This document shows positions 34,643-42,721 of a stretch of DNA of 64,000 bases, piece after piece (positions within the stretch are counted from its first letter, which is position 1; each line of letters opens with the position of its first letter). The stretch comes from Pseudomonas akapageensis. Its GTDB lineage: Bacteria > Pseudomonadota > Gammaproteobacteria > Pseudomonadales > Pseudomonadaceae. The notes below the pieces were generated by a model. That model saw only the letters and a list, made by a program, of their open reading frames with translations. It did not search any database and was not told the DNA's origin. The position numbers were made by a program, and so were the translations under genes. Location: NCBI RefSeq assembly GCF_011355085.1, contig NZ_VXCP01000022.1, positions 62,001 through 126,000 of the forward strand. Reading direction: 5' to 3'.

Positions 34643-34996
34643 ATGTCCTATGTCGATGGCTTTGTTGCCGCTGTGCCCACCCTCAAGCGCGAGGCGTTCA
34701 AGCAACACGCCGAAACCATGGCGAAATTTTTCAAGGAGGTCGGTGCGCTGAGTGTGGTCGAGTGCTGGGGCGATGATGTGCCCGAGGGCAAGGTGACCTC
34801 GTTCCCGATGGCGGTGAAATGCAGGGAAGATGAAACGGTGGTCTTTTCGTGGATTGTCTGGCCGTCCCGGCAGATACGCGATGCGGGCATGCAGAAGGTC
34901 ATGGCCGACCCCCGGATGCAACCGGATGTGAACCCGATGCCGTTCGATGGGCAGCGGATGATCTTTGGTGGGTTCGAGATGGTCGTCAACGTTTGA
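34643..34996 (+). CDS. DUF1428 family protein
   Basis: 117 residues from ATG 34643 (GGAG 7 bp upstream; ATG 34637 lies too close). The whole length matches the DUF1428 pattern: YVDGFVAAVP at the start, ECWGDDVPEGK in the middle, WIVWPSRQIRDAG and MPFDGQRMIFGGF at the end. The fold is a dimeric alpha-beta barrel related to antibiotic-biosynthesis monooxygenases; function is unknown. Confidence 0.9.
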   Translation: MSYVDGFVAAVPTLKREAFKQHAETMAKFFKEVGALSVVECWGDDVPEGKVTSFPMAVKCREDETVVFSWIVWPSRQIRDAGMQKVMADPRMQPDVNPMPFDGQRMIFGGFEMVVNV

Positions 34997-35013
34997 GGTA
35001 CGGCGGCGCCAGC

Positions 35014-35106
35014 ATCGCTGGCAAGCCAGCTCCCACAGGGAATTGTGTCGGGTCAAATATCTGCAATCTGAACTGGCCCTCTGTGGGAGCTGGCTTGCCA
35101 GCGATG
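35014..35106. repeat. REP pair (BIME)
   Basis: ATCGCTGGCAAGCCAGCTCC at 35014 onward is repeated inverted at 35081-35106 (CTGTGGGAGCTGGCTTGCCA). The pair fits the intergenic REP doublets of P. fluorescens-group genomes. Confidence 0.9.
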
Positions 35107-35199
35107 AGGCCATAGCAGGCAAAATGGGACCTGTCGTCAAACACCGCAAATGTCCATCATACTCAGCACTGCCCATGCCCAGCTGACGCGACACATCCC

Positions 35200-35829
35200 A
35201 TGACCACAGACATCAACCTTTCGAGCACCGTTTCGACCGCCTCCGCGCCACCTTCCGCTGCGCTGACCGATCCGCGAGAGCGCCTGCTCGCTGCCACCGA
35301 GCAGTTGATCTACCAGGGTGGAATCTGTGCCACCGGCATGGATCTGATCGTGCAGACGTCGGGTGTGGCGAGAAAGACCCTCTACCGCTATTTCCGCACC
35401 AAGGACGATCTGGTCGCAGAGGCCTTGCGCCAGCGCGATCAGCGCTGGATGCACTGGTTTATCGAGTCGGTGGGCAATGCTGGAACACCGCGCGAGCGGC
35501 TGCTCAAACTCTTTCAGGTGTTGCAGGGCTGGTTCGACTCGGCGGGGTTTCGCGGCTGTGCCTTTATCAATGCGGCGGGCGAGATAGGCGACCCGCACGA
35601 CCCTGTACGCGTGGTCGCGAAGTTGCACAAAGAGAAATTGCTGGCCTACGTTCGAGAGCTGTGCGAAGCCTATGGCGCAGAACAGCCGGAAAATCTGGCC
35701 CAGCAATTGATGATCCTGATCGAAGGTGCAATTACAGTGGCGTTGGTCAGTGGCGATACGGATTCGGCAACCCGTGCCCAGGTGCTGGCGCGACTACTGC
35801 TCGATCAACAACGGCCACACGAAGCGTGA
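35200..35829 (+). CDS. TetR/AcrR family transcriptional regulator
   Basis: 209 residues. The DNA-binding domain occupies about 24-75 (RERLLAATEQLIYQGGICAT; SGVARKTLYRYFRTKDDLVA). The C-terminal domain contains FRGCAFINAAGEIGDP, the cofactor pattern of regulators that sense organic electrophiles or small aromatics. It is convergent with a DUF1348 gene 46 bp away, whose upstream region holds a palindrome of the type these proteins bind, so that gene is the likely target. Confidence 0.92.
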   Translation: MTTDINLSSTVSTASAPPSAALTDPRERLLAATEQLIYQGGICATGMDLIVQTSGVARKTLYRYFRTKDDLVAEALRQRDQRWMHWFIESVGNAGTPRERLLKLFQVLQGWFDSAGFRGCAFINAAGEIGDPHDPVRVVAKLHKEKLLAYVRELCEAYGAEQPENLAQQLMILIEGAITVALVSGDTDSATRAQVLARLLLDQQRPHEA

Positions 35830-35830
35830 A

Positions 35831-35868
35831 ACAGAACAACGCGGACGTCCGTATCCGCGTTGTTTCAG
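35831..35868. terminator. Convergent bidirectional terminator
   Basis: AACAACGCGGA (35835-35845) and TCCGCGTTGTT (35854-35864) form an 11-bp stem with an 8-nt loop between the converging TetR and DUF1348 genes. Confidence 0.85.
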
Positions 35869-35875
35869 CAAGCGA

Positions 35876-36355
35876 TTACAGGCCCAGCTCGGAAAGACCA
35901 GGGTGATCGTCCGGACGGCGGCCCAGTGGCCAGTGGAACTTGCGCTCGGACTCCTTGATCGGCATGTCATTGATGCAGGCATAACGATTGAACATCAAGC
36001 CATGCTCGTTGAACTCCCAGTTCTCGTTGCCATATGAACGGAACCAGTTACCCGAATCGTCATGCCACTCGTAGGCGTAGCGCACCGCTATTCGGGTTTC
36101 GCTGAAGGCCCACAGTTCCTTGATCAGCCGATAGTCGAGCTCCTTGTCCCATTTACGCATCAGAAAGCGCATGGCTTCTTCACGGTTGTTGGCAAATTCC
36201 GCGCGGTTACGCCATTTGGTATCGAGCGAATAGGCCAGCGAAACCTTTTCGGCATCGCGACTGTTCCAGCCGTCTTCGGCCAGACGAACTTTGAGAATGG
36301 CCGTTTCACGGGTGAAAGGGGGAAGCGGATGACGAACTTCGACATTGGACGACAT
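35876..36355 (-). CDS. DUF1348 (NTF2-like) family protein
   Basis: 159 residues from ATG 36355, preceded by GAGGAG. The entire protein matches DUF1348: PPFTRETAILKVRLAEDGWN, KWRNRAEF, FLMRKWDKELDYRLIKELWA, AVRYAYEWHDDSGNWFRSYG. It is an SnoaL/NTF2-type fold with a deep pocket; enzymatic activity is unknown. A TetR-type palindrome lies about 95 bp upstream of its start and the TetR gene is convergent, suggesting induction by a small molecule. Confidence 0.9.
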   Translation of the reverse strand: MSSNVEVRHPLPPFTRETAILKVRLAEDGWNSRDAEKVSLAYSLDTKWRNRAEFANNREEAMRFLMRKWDKELDYRLIKELWAFSETRIAVRYAYEWHDDSGNWFRSYGNENWEFNEHGLMFNRYACINDMPIKESERKFHWPLGRRPDDHPGLSELGL

Positions 36356-36450
36356 GGCAATTCTCCTCGGGAGATAGTTAATAAAACAATGCGTTTCTAT
36401 ATCTTTACAAGTTGGTTGTTGAGGTTTTTCCTGTTGCTGGTAAAGATGGT

Positions 36451-36464
36451 AGAACGATCGTTCT
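36451..36464. promoter_or_regulatory. Palindromic operator, probable TetR-family site
   Basis: AGAACGATCGTTCT is a perfect 14-bp palindrome (core of the TAGAAC-GTTCTA type used by many TetR regulators), located 95 bp upstream of the DUF1348 start. The TetR gene at 35200-35829 is the natural candidate binder. Confidence 0.55.
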
Positions 36465-36607
36465 CCGCGAGCAAGACGAATTAACAATAGCCACTATAAG
36501 CAGTGCCTATGGGCACTTCACGGGAAAGCCACATGCGACAGTGCCCGGCGGAGCCGGGCACACAGGTATCGGAAAGTCGAAGGGGATGAGGTACGGCTGT
36601 TGGCCTG

Positions 36608-37501
36608 TTACTGAAGCTTTGGAGTGAACAGCGTCCGGGCTTCGGTAAAACACTTTTCGGCAATTGCCGACCGAGGTTCGGTCTTGCGCATCACCAGGCC
36701 AAGAGGCGCCAGAACACTGGCATCGGGCAGGTTGACGAATGCCAGATTCTCGATAGGTGTTTCCAGGCCACTGTCCAGTGGCATGATCGAGCAGCAGAAG
36801 CCTTCGTGTATCGCCTGGAACAACTGATAGGTTGAGTCGCTTTCGAGTATGGGGTGCGGATTCAGCCCGCGGCTGCGGAAGCTCAGGTCAACGGATTTGC
36901 GAAAATGCATACCGCCGCTGATCATCCCCAATGGCAACTCGGCGGCATCCTCCCAGCTTATTTCCGGGCCCTCGAAATGGAAGTGACGCGTGTCGTAGAG
37001 CAGGCCGACCCGGGTCTCGCCGATTTCGAAAAACTCGAAGTAATTCGGGTTCACAAGGTCGAGATAGCAGACGCCCAGATCCAGTTGGTTGTTGGCCAGG
37101 CCTTCGATGATCTGGTCGGAACTCATCGAACTGAGGCTGAACCGCAGCTCCGGGAAACTGCGCGACAGTCCCTGGATGTAGCTGATGGGGTTGAAGCTGC
37201 CCAGCGGGACCAGGCCCAGGCGCAGGCTGCCGACTAACTGCCCGCGACAGGCTGCGGCCTCGGCGAACAGGCCATCGTGGGCGGCCAGGAGGGTCCTGGC
37301 CCACGCCAGGACCCGTTCACCGGCCTGGGTGAAGCCTTCGAAGCGCTGGCCTCGCGTGACCAGCACCAGGTCCAGTTCATCCTCAAGGTTGCGCAAACGC
37401 ATGGACAAGGTCGGTTGCGTGATATGGCAGCGTGCAGCGGCCTGGCCGAAGTGACGGGTCTGCTCCAATGCAATCAGGAACTTGAGTTGTTTGATGTCCA
37501 T
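36608..37501 (-). CDS. LysR family transcriptional regulator (linked to moaB-moeA)
   Basis: 297 residues from ATG 37501. HTH domain 1-60 (MDIKQLKFLIALEQTRHFGQ; ITQPTLSMRLRNLEDELDLV) and a periplasmic-binding-type effector domain (LRLGLVPLGSFNPISYIQGL). It is divergent from moaB, with 254 bp between. A motif of roughly 48 bp upstream of it is repeated upstream of moaA, so it probably autoregulates and coordinates the molybdenum-cofactor genes; the effector might be molybdate, formate or another signal and is not known. Confidence 0.9.
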   Translation of the reverse strand: MDIKQLKFLIALEQTRHFGQAAARCHITQPTLSMRLRNLEDELDLVLVTRGQRFEGFTQAGERVLAWARTLLAAHDGLFAEAAACRGQLVGSLRLGLVPLGSFNPISYIQGLSRSFPELRFSLSSMSSDQIIEGLANNQLDLGVCYLDLVNPNYFEFFEIGETRVGLLYDTRHFHFEGPEISWEDAAELPLGMISGGMHFRKSVDLSFRSRGLNPHPILESDSTYQLFQAIHEGFCCSIMPLDSGLETPIENLAFVNLPDASVLAPLGLVMRKTEPRSAIAEKCFTEARTLFTPKLQ

Positions 37502-37576
37502 GACGGCACCTGCTGGCGAGGAATGAGTGGGAACGGCCGCACGGCGGTATCGACAAGATCCCATTGTGTGCGTCGT

Positions 37577-37624
37577 GCGTCCAATCGGAAGCGTTGAACA
37601 GCCGATCAATCGGCTCTATCAAGG
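37577..37624 (-). promoter_or_regulatory. Shared regulatory element, copy upstream of lysR/moaB
   Basis: GCGTCCAATC (37577-37586), a 16-bp spacer, then CGATCAATCGGC and TCTAT (37603-37619). It contains the perfect palindrome AGCCGATCAATCGGCT (37600-37615). The same order and exact spacing occur upstream of moaA at 41593. LysR proteins bind such dyads, so this is a candidate operator set. Confidence 0.6.
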
Positions 37625-37755
37625 CCAGGTTCCGATGGGGGAAAGTTCACGATAGAGCTGCTCGATAGTTTAGTCGGTGAGAGTGATTAGACAGTGATCG
37701 ATTCAGCGTCTTAGTCTCTTCGGGATGTTTTAAATGGTGCCTGCCGGAGAATGAC

Positions 37756-38295
37756 ATGAGCGTTAAGTCGGGTGCGTTATTTGTGCCGCTGAATATTGCA
37801 GTGTTGACCGTTAGTGATACACGTGAATATGCCAATGATACTTCCGGGCAATTATTGGTCAGCCGTCTGCTGGAAGCCGGCCACACCTTGAGTACGCGCA
37901 ATCTGCTCAAGGATGACCTGTACAAGATTCGCGCCCAGGTGGCGACCTGGATCGCCGACGAGGGCATTCAGGTGGTGCTGATCACCGGGGGCACGGGCTT
38001 CACCGGTCGCGACAGCACGCCCGAGGCGGTGGCGTGCCTTTTTGACAAGCAGATCGACGGTTTTGGTGAGCTGTTCAGGGCGCTGTCGATTCTCGATATC
38101 GGCACCTCCACCGTGCAGAGCCGGGCCTTGGCGGGCCTCGCCAATGGCACGCTGGTGTGCTGCCTGCCGGGGTCGACGGGCGCTTGCCGTACGGCCTGGG
38201 AAGGCATTCTTGCCGAGCAACTGGACGCTCGCCACAGACCCTGCAATTTCGTGCCGCACCTCAAACAGGCAAAAGCCTGCGGGCCACGGGGATGA
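37756..38295 (+). CDS. moaB: Molybdopterin adenylyltransferase-like protein MoaB
   Basis: 179 residues. MoaB/MogA fold: NIAVLTVSDTREYANDTSGQ at the N-terminus and the nucleotide-binding VVLITGGTGFTGRDSTPEAV loop at about 75-95, then LPGSTGACRTAWEGI. MogA/MoaB enzymes adenylylate molybdopterin before metal insertion; MoaB from E. coli itself lacks this activity, so which role applies is not settled. It overlaps moeA by 4 bp (ATGA). Confidence 0.92.
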   Translation: MSVKSGALFVPLNIAVLTVSDTREYANDTSGQLLVSRLLEAGHTLSTRNLLKDDLYKIRAQVATWIADEGIQVVLITGGTGFTGRDSTPEAVACLFDKQIDGFGELFRALSILDIGTSTVQSRALAGLANGTLVCCLPGSTGACRTAWEGILAEQLDARHRPCNFVPHLKQAKACGPRG

Positions 38296-39497
38296 GCCCG
38301 TCGCCGCTGATGCCCGTCGAAGAGGCCATCGCCAGGTTACTGGCCATGGCGGACACCTGCCGCCTGCATGACAGCGAGCAAGTCCCGTTGTCGACTGCGC
38401 GGCAACGGGTGCTGGCCAGTGATCTGGTGGCGGCGCTGGATCTGCCGCCCTGGTCGAACAGCGCCATGGATGGCTATGCCTTGAATGTGGCTGACTGGAA
38501 CGGCCAGCCACTGCCTGTATCCCAGCGCATATTGGCAGGCCAGGCTCCCGAAACGTTACTGCCGGGAACCTGTGCACGGATCTTTACCGGCGCACCGTTG
38601 CCGGAGGGGGCCGATAGTGTGGAAATGCAGGAGAATGTTCGCGTTCTGGACGATGGCCGAATCGACTTCCAGCAGCCAGTGCGCGTCGCCCAGAACGTGC
38701 GAGCTCAAGGCCAGGAAAATCGCGCCGGGCAAGTCCTGCTCCGTGCCGGCAAGCGTCTGGGGCCTTCCGAGCTGGCGGTCGCGGCGGCGCAGGGATGCAC
38801 CCACGTGCATGTCGTGCGGCAGCCGCGCATTGCGCTGCTGTCGACCGGCGACGAGTTGGTGGAGCCGGGGATGCCCCTGGGGCCCGGTTGCATCTACAAC
38901 AGCAACCGTACCTTGTTGAGCCACTGGCTCGGTGCCTTGGGCTGTGCGGTGATCGATGCCGGGAGCCTGCCTGACCAGCCGGAGCAGACCCGACTCAAGC
39001 TCGAACAGCTGCAACAGGACGCCGACCTGATCCTCACCACCGGCGGCGTTTCGGCCGGGGAGGCGGACTGCCTCGGGCAGGTACTGCGCCAGAGCAGCGA
39101 GCCAGTACTCTGGAAGCTCTCCATCAAGCCGGGCAAACCCTTGACGGTGGGTCGATTCGGCACGGTCCCGGTGATCGGCTTGCCGGGCAACCCGACTTCG
39201 GCGTTGGTGACCTTCGGCCTGCTGGCCCGACCCTTTCTGTTGCGCCTGCAAGGTGTCGAAGCGGTCACGCCATTGAGTTTTTCGATCAGCGCAGGTTTCG
39301 CCTGGCCCAGGGCCGGAACCCGCCGGGAATACCTGCGCGCCAGACTGGATGAGGGGCACGCCGTGCTCTATCCGAACCAGAGTTCGGGTGTGCTGCTGGG
39401 GGCCTCCTGGGCGGATGGGCTGGTCGAGATTCCCGAGGGCTGCACTTTGGCAATGGGGGATGCGGTGAGGTTTATCCCGTTTTCTGAATTGTTCTAG
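38292..39497 (+). CDS. moeA: Molybdopterin molybdenumtransferase MoeA
   Basis: 401 residues from ATG 38292, overlapping the moaB stop. All MoeA blocks are present: LPPWSNSAMDGYAL near the start, IFTGAPLPEGADSVEMQENV, STGDELVEPG, TTGGVSAGEADCLGQV and the VIGLPGNPTSALV loop near the end. MoeA inserts molybdate into adenylylated molybdopterin in the cytoplasm. Operon with moaB; the next gene is convergent. Confidence 0.95.
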   Translation: MSPSPLMPVEEAIARLLAMADTCRLHDSEQVPLSTARQRVLASDLVAALDLPPWSNSAMDGYALNVADWNGQPLPVSQRILAGQAPETLLPGTCARIFTGAPLPEGADSVEMQENVRVLDDGRIDFQQPVRVAQNVRAQGQENRAGQVLLRAGKRLGPSELAVAAAQGCTHVHVVRQPRIALLSTGDELVEPGMPLGPGCIYNSNRTLLSHWLGALGCAVIDAGSLPDQPEQTRLKLEQLQQDADLILTTGGVSAGEADCLGQVLRQSSEPVLWKLSIKPGKPLTVGRFGTVPVIGLPGNPTSALVTFGLLARPFLLRLQGVEAVTPLSFSISAGFAWPRAGTRREYLRARLDEGHAVLYPNQSSGVLLGASWADGLVEIPEGCTLAMGDAVRFIPFSELF

Positions 39498-39546
39498 GGC
39501 AGTGCCAGCGATGAGGCCATTACAAACGCTATAACTCTTGACCCCA

Positions 39547-40446
39547 TCACCCCAACACATAATCCACCGGCTCCAACACCGGCGGCAACTCCACCGCACC
39601 CAAGGCCGCTAGCACTTCACGTTCGATATTGCGCACGATGGCATCGGTAGGCAGGTCATTTTCATCGCGGCCGAACGGGTCTTCCAGTTCATCGCCAATG
39701 GCGTCCAGGCCGAAGAAGGTGTAGCTGACGATGGCGGTGAAAATCGGGGTCATCCAGCCCAGGGGTTCGGCCATCGCGAAGGGCAGCAGAATGCAGAACA
39801 GGTAGATGGTCCGGTGCAGCAGCAGGGTGTAAGGGAAGGGCAGTGGTGTGCCTTTGATCCGTTCGCAGACCGCCTGGGAGTGCGTCAGGCCAGAGAGGTG
39901 AGCCGCCATGATCGTGTAGCGCCATTCGCTGATGGCCCCCGATTCGCTGAGTGCCGAGCACTGCCGGCCGACCTGATTGAGGATGGCCCCGCTGATGTCG
40001 GCAACCTTGCCTGCCGGGACCGGGTTCAACCAGCGGCCGGATGCCTTCAGTTCATCCTCCAGGCATAGCTTGGCGGTCAGCGCATGGGCAAAGCCGCAAA
40101 GGTTGTGCAGCAGGCGGCTGCGTTCGGTGGCGTCCTTGATGACCTGGGTTTCGCGAATCATCGAGCGAATTTCGACCACCATATCGCCCAGGGCCTTGCG
40201 TGCCTCATACCACCGGTCATAGCAGGCATTGTTGCGAAAACTCATGAAGATCGAGAGGGACAGGCCCAGCAGGGTGAAGGGCGTCGCGGCGACCTTGGCG
40301 AAGTAGCTCGGATGCAGGGTTTCAACCAGCACGATCGCGCAGGCCATCAAGGTGACCATCAGGCTGCGCAAGGCAATGCGTTTGGCAATGGAGCCCTTCA
40401 GCGCGATCAGGACGTTGATCAGATTGGGTTTGGGTCTGACGATCAT
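39547..40446 (-). CDS. Bestrophin family (YneE-like) ion channel protein
   Basis: 299 residues, four membrane helices. The N-terminal MSFRNNACYDRWYEARKALG block and the acidic C-terminal GDELEDPFGRDENDLP motif are diagnostic of bestrophin/UPF0187 proteins, which form pentameric ion channels in the inner membrane. It follows moaA by 40 bp on the same strand, so co-transcription is possible though no functional link is known. Direction of ion selectivity cannot be predicted. Confidence 0.9.
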   Translation of the reverse strand: MIVRPKPNLINVLIALKGSIAKRIALRSLMVTLMACAIVLVETLHPSYFAKVAATPFTLLGLSLSIFMSFRNNACYDRWYEARKALGDMVVEIRSMIRETQVIKDATERSRLLHNLCGFAHALTAKLCLEDELKASGRWLNPVPAGKVADISGAILNQVGRQCSALSESGAISEWRYTIMAAHLSGLTHSQAVCERIKGTPLPFPYTLLLHRTIYLFCILLPFAMAEPLGWMTPIFTAIVSYTFFGLDAIGDELEDPFGRDENDLPTDAIVRNIEREVLAALGAVELPPVLEPVDYVLG

Positions 40447-40486
40447 GGTGTTCTGCCTGAAACCGGAAAGGTGAAGTGCGGGGCGC

Positions 40487-41485
40487 TTAGCCGCCGGTCA
40501 TGTTCATGAAGCGTACAACCTGTACGTCGTCGTTGACTTCAAAGTTGTGTCTGTAGGGTTTGAGTTTCATGGCGTCGATGATGGCCCTGGTCAGGCGCTC
40601 GGGTTGTCCCGGGTGGCTGCGCAGCACGGCCTTGAGATCGACCGAATGCTCATTGCCCAGGCACAGCAGCAGGCGACCTTCCACCGTCAATCGAACCCGA
40701 TTGCAGGTGGCGCAAAAGTTGTGGCTGTGCGGCGAGATAAAGCCCAGGCGAATACCTGGTGCCTCGGCCAGGCGCCAGTAGCGCGACGGCCCCTGGGTCG
40801 ACTCGGCGGATTCGATCAGGGTGTAGCGTTCGGCGATGCGCTCGCGCACTTGCTTGCTCGAGTAAAACGACTCGGCACGGCTGTGTTCGCTGATGATGCC
40901 CAATGGCATCTCTTCGATGAACGAGATGTCGAGTTGACGATCGATGGCAAAGCTCACCAGATCGTTGATCTCGTGGTCGTTACGCCCCTTCATCACCACG
41001 CAGTTGAGCTTGGTGTGGCGAAATCCGGCCGCATGGGCGGCATCGATGCCGTCGATGACCTGGGCCAAATCGCCCGTACGGGTCAACTCGCGAAAGCGAT
41101 CCGGGTTCAGGCTGTCGAGGCTGACATTGAGCCTTTTCACGCCGGCATCGAACAGCGGGCCGGCGAGCTTGCCCAACTGTGAACCATTGGTGGTCATGCA
41201 CAGTTCGCGCAGGCCGGGCAGGGCGGCGATGCGTTGACACAGCTGCACCACGCCTGGCCGGATCAGCGGTTCGCCACCGGTCAGGCGGATCTTGCGCGTG
41301 CCCAGGGCCACGAAGCTTTCAGCCACCTGGTAAATTTCTTCGAGGGTCAGTATCCGCTGGCGTGGGAGGAACTGCATGTCTTCGGCCATGCAATACACGC
41401 AACGGAAATCACAGCGGTCGGTGACCGACATCCTCAGGTAGTCCACCCGCCTGGCAAACCCATCGATCAAGACTCGCTCTGACAT
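40487..41485 (-). CDS. moaA: GTP 3',8-cyclase MoaA
   Basis: 332 residues from ATG 41485. Radical-SAM cluster motif C-x3-C-x2-C in DRCDFRCVYCMAE, TGGEPLIRPG, and the second, C-terminal Fe-S cluster (FCATCNRVRLTVEGRLLLC). It ends in the conserved Gly-Gly (NMTGG). It makes the first intermediate of molybdenum cofactor from GTP. It shares an upstream element with the lysR/moaB region, and other steps (moaC, moaD, moaE) are outside the window. Confidence 0.96.
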   Translation of the reverse strand: MSERVLIDGFARRVDYLRMSVTDRCDFRCVYCMAEDMQFLPRQRILTLEEIYQVAESFVALGTRKIRLTGGEPLIRPGVVQLCQRIAALPGLRELCMTTNGSQLGKLAGPLFDAGVKRLNVSLDSLNPDRFRELTRTGDLAQVIDGIDAAHAAGFRHTKLNCVVMKGRNDHEINDLVSFAIDRQLDISFIEEMPLGIISEHSRAESFYSSKQVRERIAERYTLIESAESTQGPSRYWRLAEAPGIRLGFISPHSHNFCATCNRVRLTVEGRLLLCLGNEHSVDLKAVLRSHPGQPERLTRAIIDAMKLKPYRHNFEVNDDVQVVRFMNMTGG

Positions 41486-41592
41486 GACAACCTCGCTTGG
41501 CGATCCTGGTCGGGCTGACCAGCACAATCGTGATTGGAATTTCCGTGTGTGAACGGAAGTGTTGGAGTGAAGACTAAGAGGCGCTTGAAAGC

Positions 41593-41640
41593 GCGTCCAA
41601 TCACTCTTGATGACCAAACGATTGACCGGGTCTATGAGGG
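41593..41640 (-). promoter_or_regulatory. Shared regulatory element, copy upstream of moaA
   Basis: GCGTCCAATC (41593-41602), a 16-bp spacer, CGATTGACCGGG (41619-41630) and TCTAT. Order, spacing and orientation relative to the downstream minus-strand gene equal those of the copy at 37577. Probable binding region of the LysR at 36608-37501. Confidence 0.6.
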
Positions 41641-41906
41641 AGTATTCTGGTTGCTTTTTTAATCCTGGCCAGTCGCACAGCCTGGCGATTTTGTCTTCCG
41701 AAAATCACGTAGTCCATTTCCGAAATGCATGGCCGCGAGGTGCCCTCGTGGCGCTTTTTCTGCACACTGGCTGCTCAGCTCTGAAAAGTGGCATTAATGT
41801 CTGCGGCGACGTCTTTTGACTCGAAAATAAACTCCTGCTTTCAGGGTAGTGAATTCGTCAATATAGATTTTAAACAGATAAAATAATAAACAACCAAGGA
41901 GTATCA

Positions 41907-42410
41907 ATGGCGCTACAAGGAAAGTTTGTTGTGAATAATGAGGAGTTTTCACCGTTGGTTATTTTTGGTGTGGGCTCGTTTATGGCTTTCTCAGGGCAGG
42001 GTGCTTACCGGAACCAGAGCGGATGTGGATACATTCGCGGAAATGGACCCATTCCAGCCGGTCGATATTGGGTGGTCGATCGCCCTGTTGGAGGAATACG
42101 GTCACAGGCATTAGCATGGGTGTATGACTTTGCTGCTGGAAGCAATCGTTCGGAATGGTTTGCTCTTTATCGTGATGATGGAATGATCGACGATTACACA
42201 TGGGTCAGCGGAGTGAACCGTGGTAACTTTCGATTGCACCCTGGAACCATTTCAGAGGGGTGCATAACTTTGTCGCAATACTCTGATTTTCAATCTGTCA
42301 GAAATGCTTCGTTACGAACTTCAACGGTACTGGTGCGAAACACGGGCTTGCGTGCTTACGCAATGATTGAAGTGATAGATAGTAGCAGTATATGTCGGGT
42401 GGTAAAATGA
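41907..42410 (+). CDS. Type VI effector, Tlde1/DUF2778-like L,D-transpeptidase
   Basis: 167 residues, start supported by AAGGAG. The DUF2778 pattern is clear: YSPL-type start (EFSPLVIFGVGSFMAFSGQG), CGYIRGNGPIPAGRYWVVDR, SEWFALYRDDGMIDDYTWV and the catalytic LHPGTISEGCITL with His111 and Cys119. Salmonella Tlde1 uses the same His/Cys pair to cut or exchange peptidoglycan peptides of rival cells. There is no signal peptide, as expected for a T6SS cargo. The next gene overlaps its stop by 4 bp, and an hcp gene is convergent 300 bp away. Lower GC than the surrounding DNA. Confidence 0.85.
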   Translation: MALQGKFVVNNEEFSPLVIFGVGSFMAFSGQGAYRNQSGCGYIRGNGPIPAGRYWVVDRPVGGIRSQALAWVYDFAAGSNRSEWFALYRDDGMIDDYTWVSGVNRGNFRLHPGTISEGCITLSQYSDFQSVRNASLRTSTVLVRNTGLRAYAMIEVIDSSSICRVVK

Positions 42411-42697
42411 AAAAAGCACTCAGGATAGCAGCAAAGACTTTTTTGTTTTTCGCGCTTTCTATGCTTTTTGCATGGATAGTTCCGTATTATGAGCTTGTTG
42501 GAAGCTGGTTGTCAGCCAAGGTTTCCCTCGAGTTTGCCATCAGTGTGTCAAAAATAGTTCTTGGCGAGGTCTACCCTGAGCCATTAGATGTTGTTTACGG
42601 TCTGGTGTGTTTAGTAATTAATACCATTATTACTGTTATGGTCTATAAGCTTGTTATGCTGGTCATCAGAGTTATAAAACAAAAAATCCGGGAGTAA
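42407..42697 (+). CDS. Probable immunity protein, two-helix membrane protein
   Basis: 96 residues from ATG 42407, overlapping the effector stop (ATGA). One membrane segment at about 10-27 (TFLFFALSMLFAWIVPYY) and another at about 66-90 (VYGLVCLVINTIITVMVYKL), leaving a loop of about 35 residues facing the periplasm, where a peptidoglycan-targeting effector would act. No family is recognised; the role is inferred from its position and translational coupling. Its TAA lies inside the loop of the terminator that follows. Confidence 0.6.
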   Translation: MKKALRIAAKTFLFFALSMLFAWIVPYYELVGSWLSAKVSLEFAISVSKIVLGEVYPEPLDVVYGLVCLVINTIITVMVYKLVMLVIRVIKQKIRE

Positions 42698-42709
42698 TCC
42701 CGGATTTTG
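42683..42709. terminator. Bidirectional terminator between effector/immunity and hcp genes
   Basis: AAAATCCGGGA and TCCCGGATTTT form a perfect 11-bp stem with a GTAA loop; A- and T-rich flanks make it active in both directions. The immunity stop codon is in the hairpin. Confidence 0.92.
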
Positions 42710-42721
42710 TCTGTTTGCGTG

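Noticed and set aside
35014..35106. Possible terminator or phage attachment site
   Set aside because: The sequence is the standard inverted REP pair seen several times in the window; no integrase or direct repeats nearby.
41607..41819. A 70-codon plus-strand frame upstream of the T6SS effector
   Set aside because: Overlaps the shared moaA regulatory element and has no recognisable protein pattern or good ribosome site.
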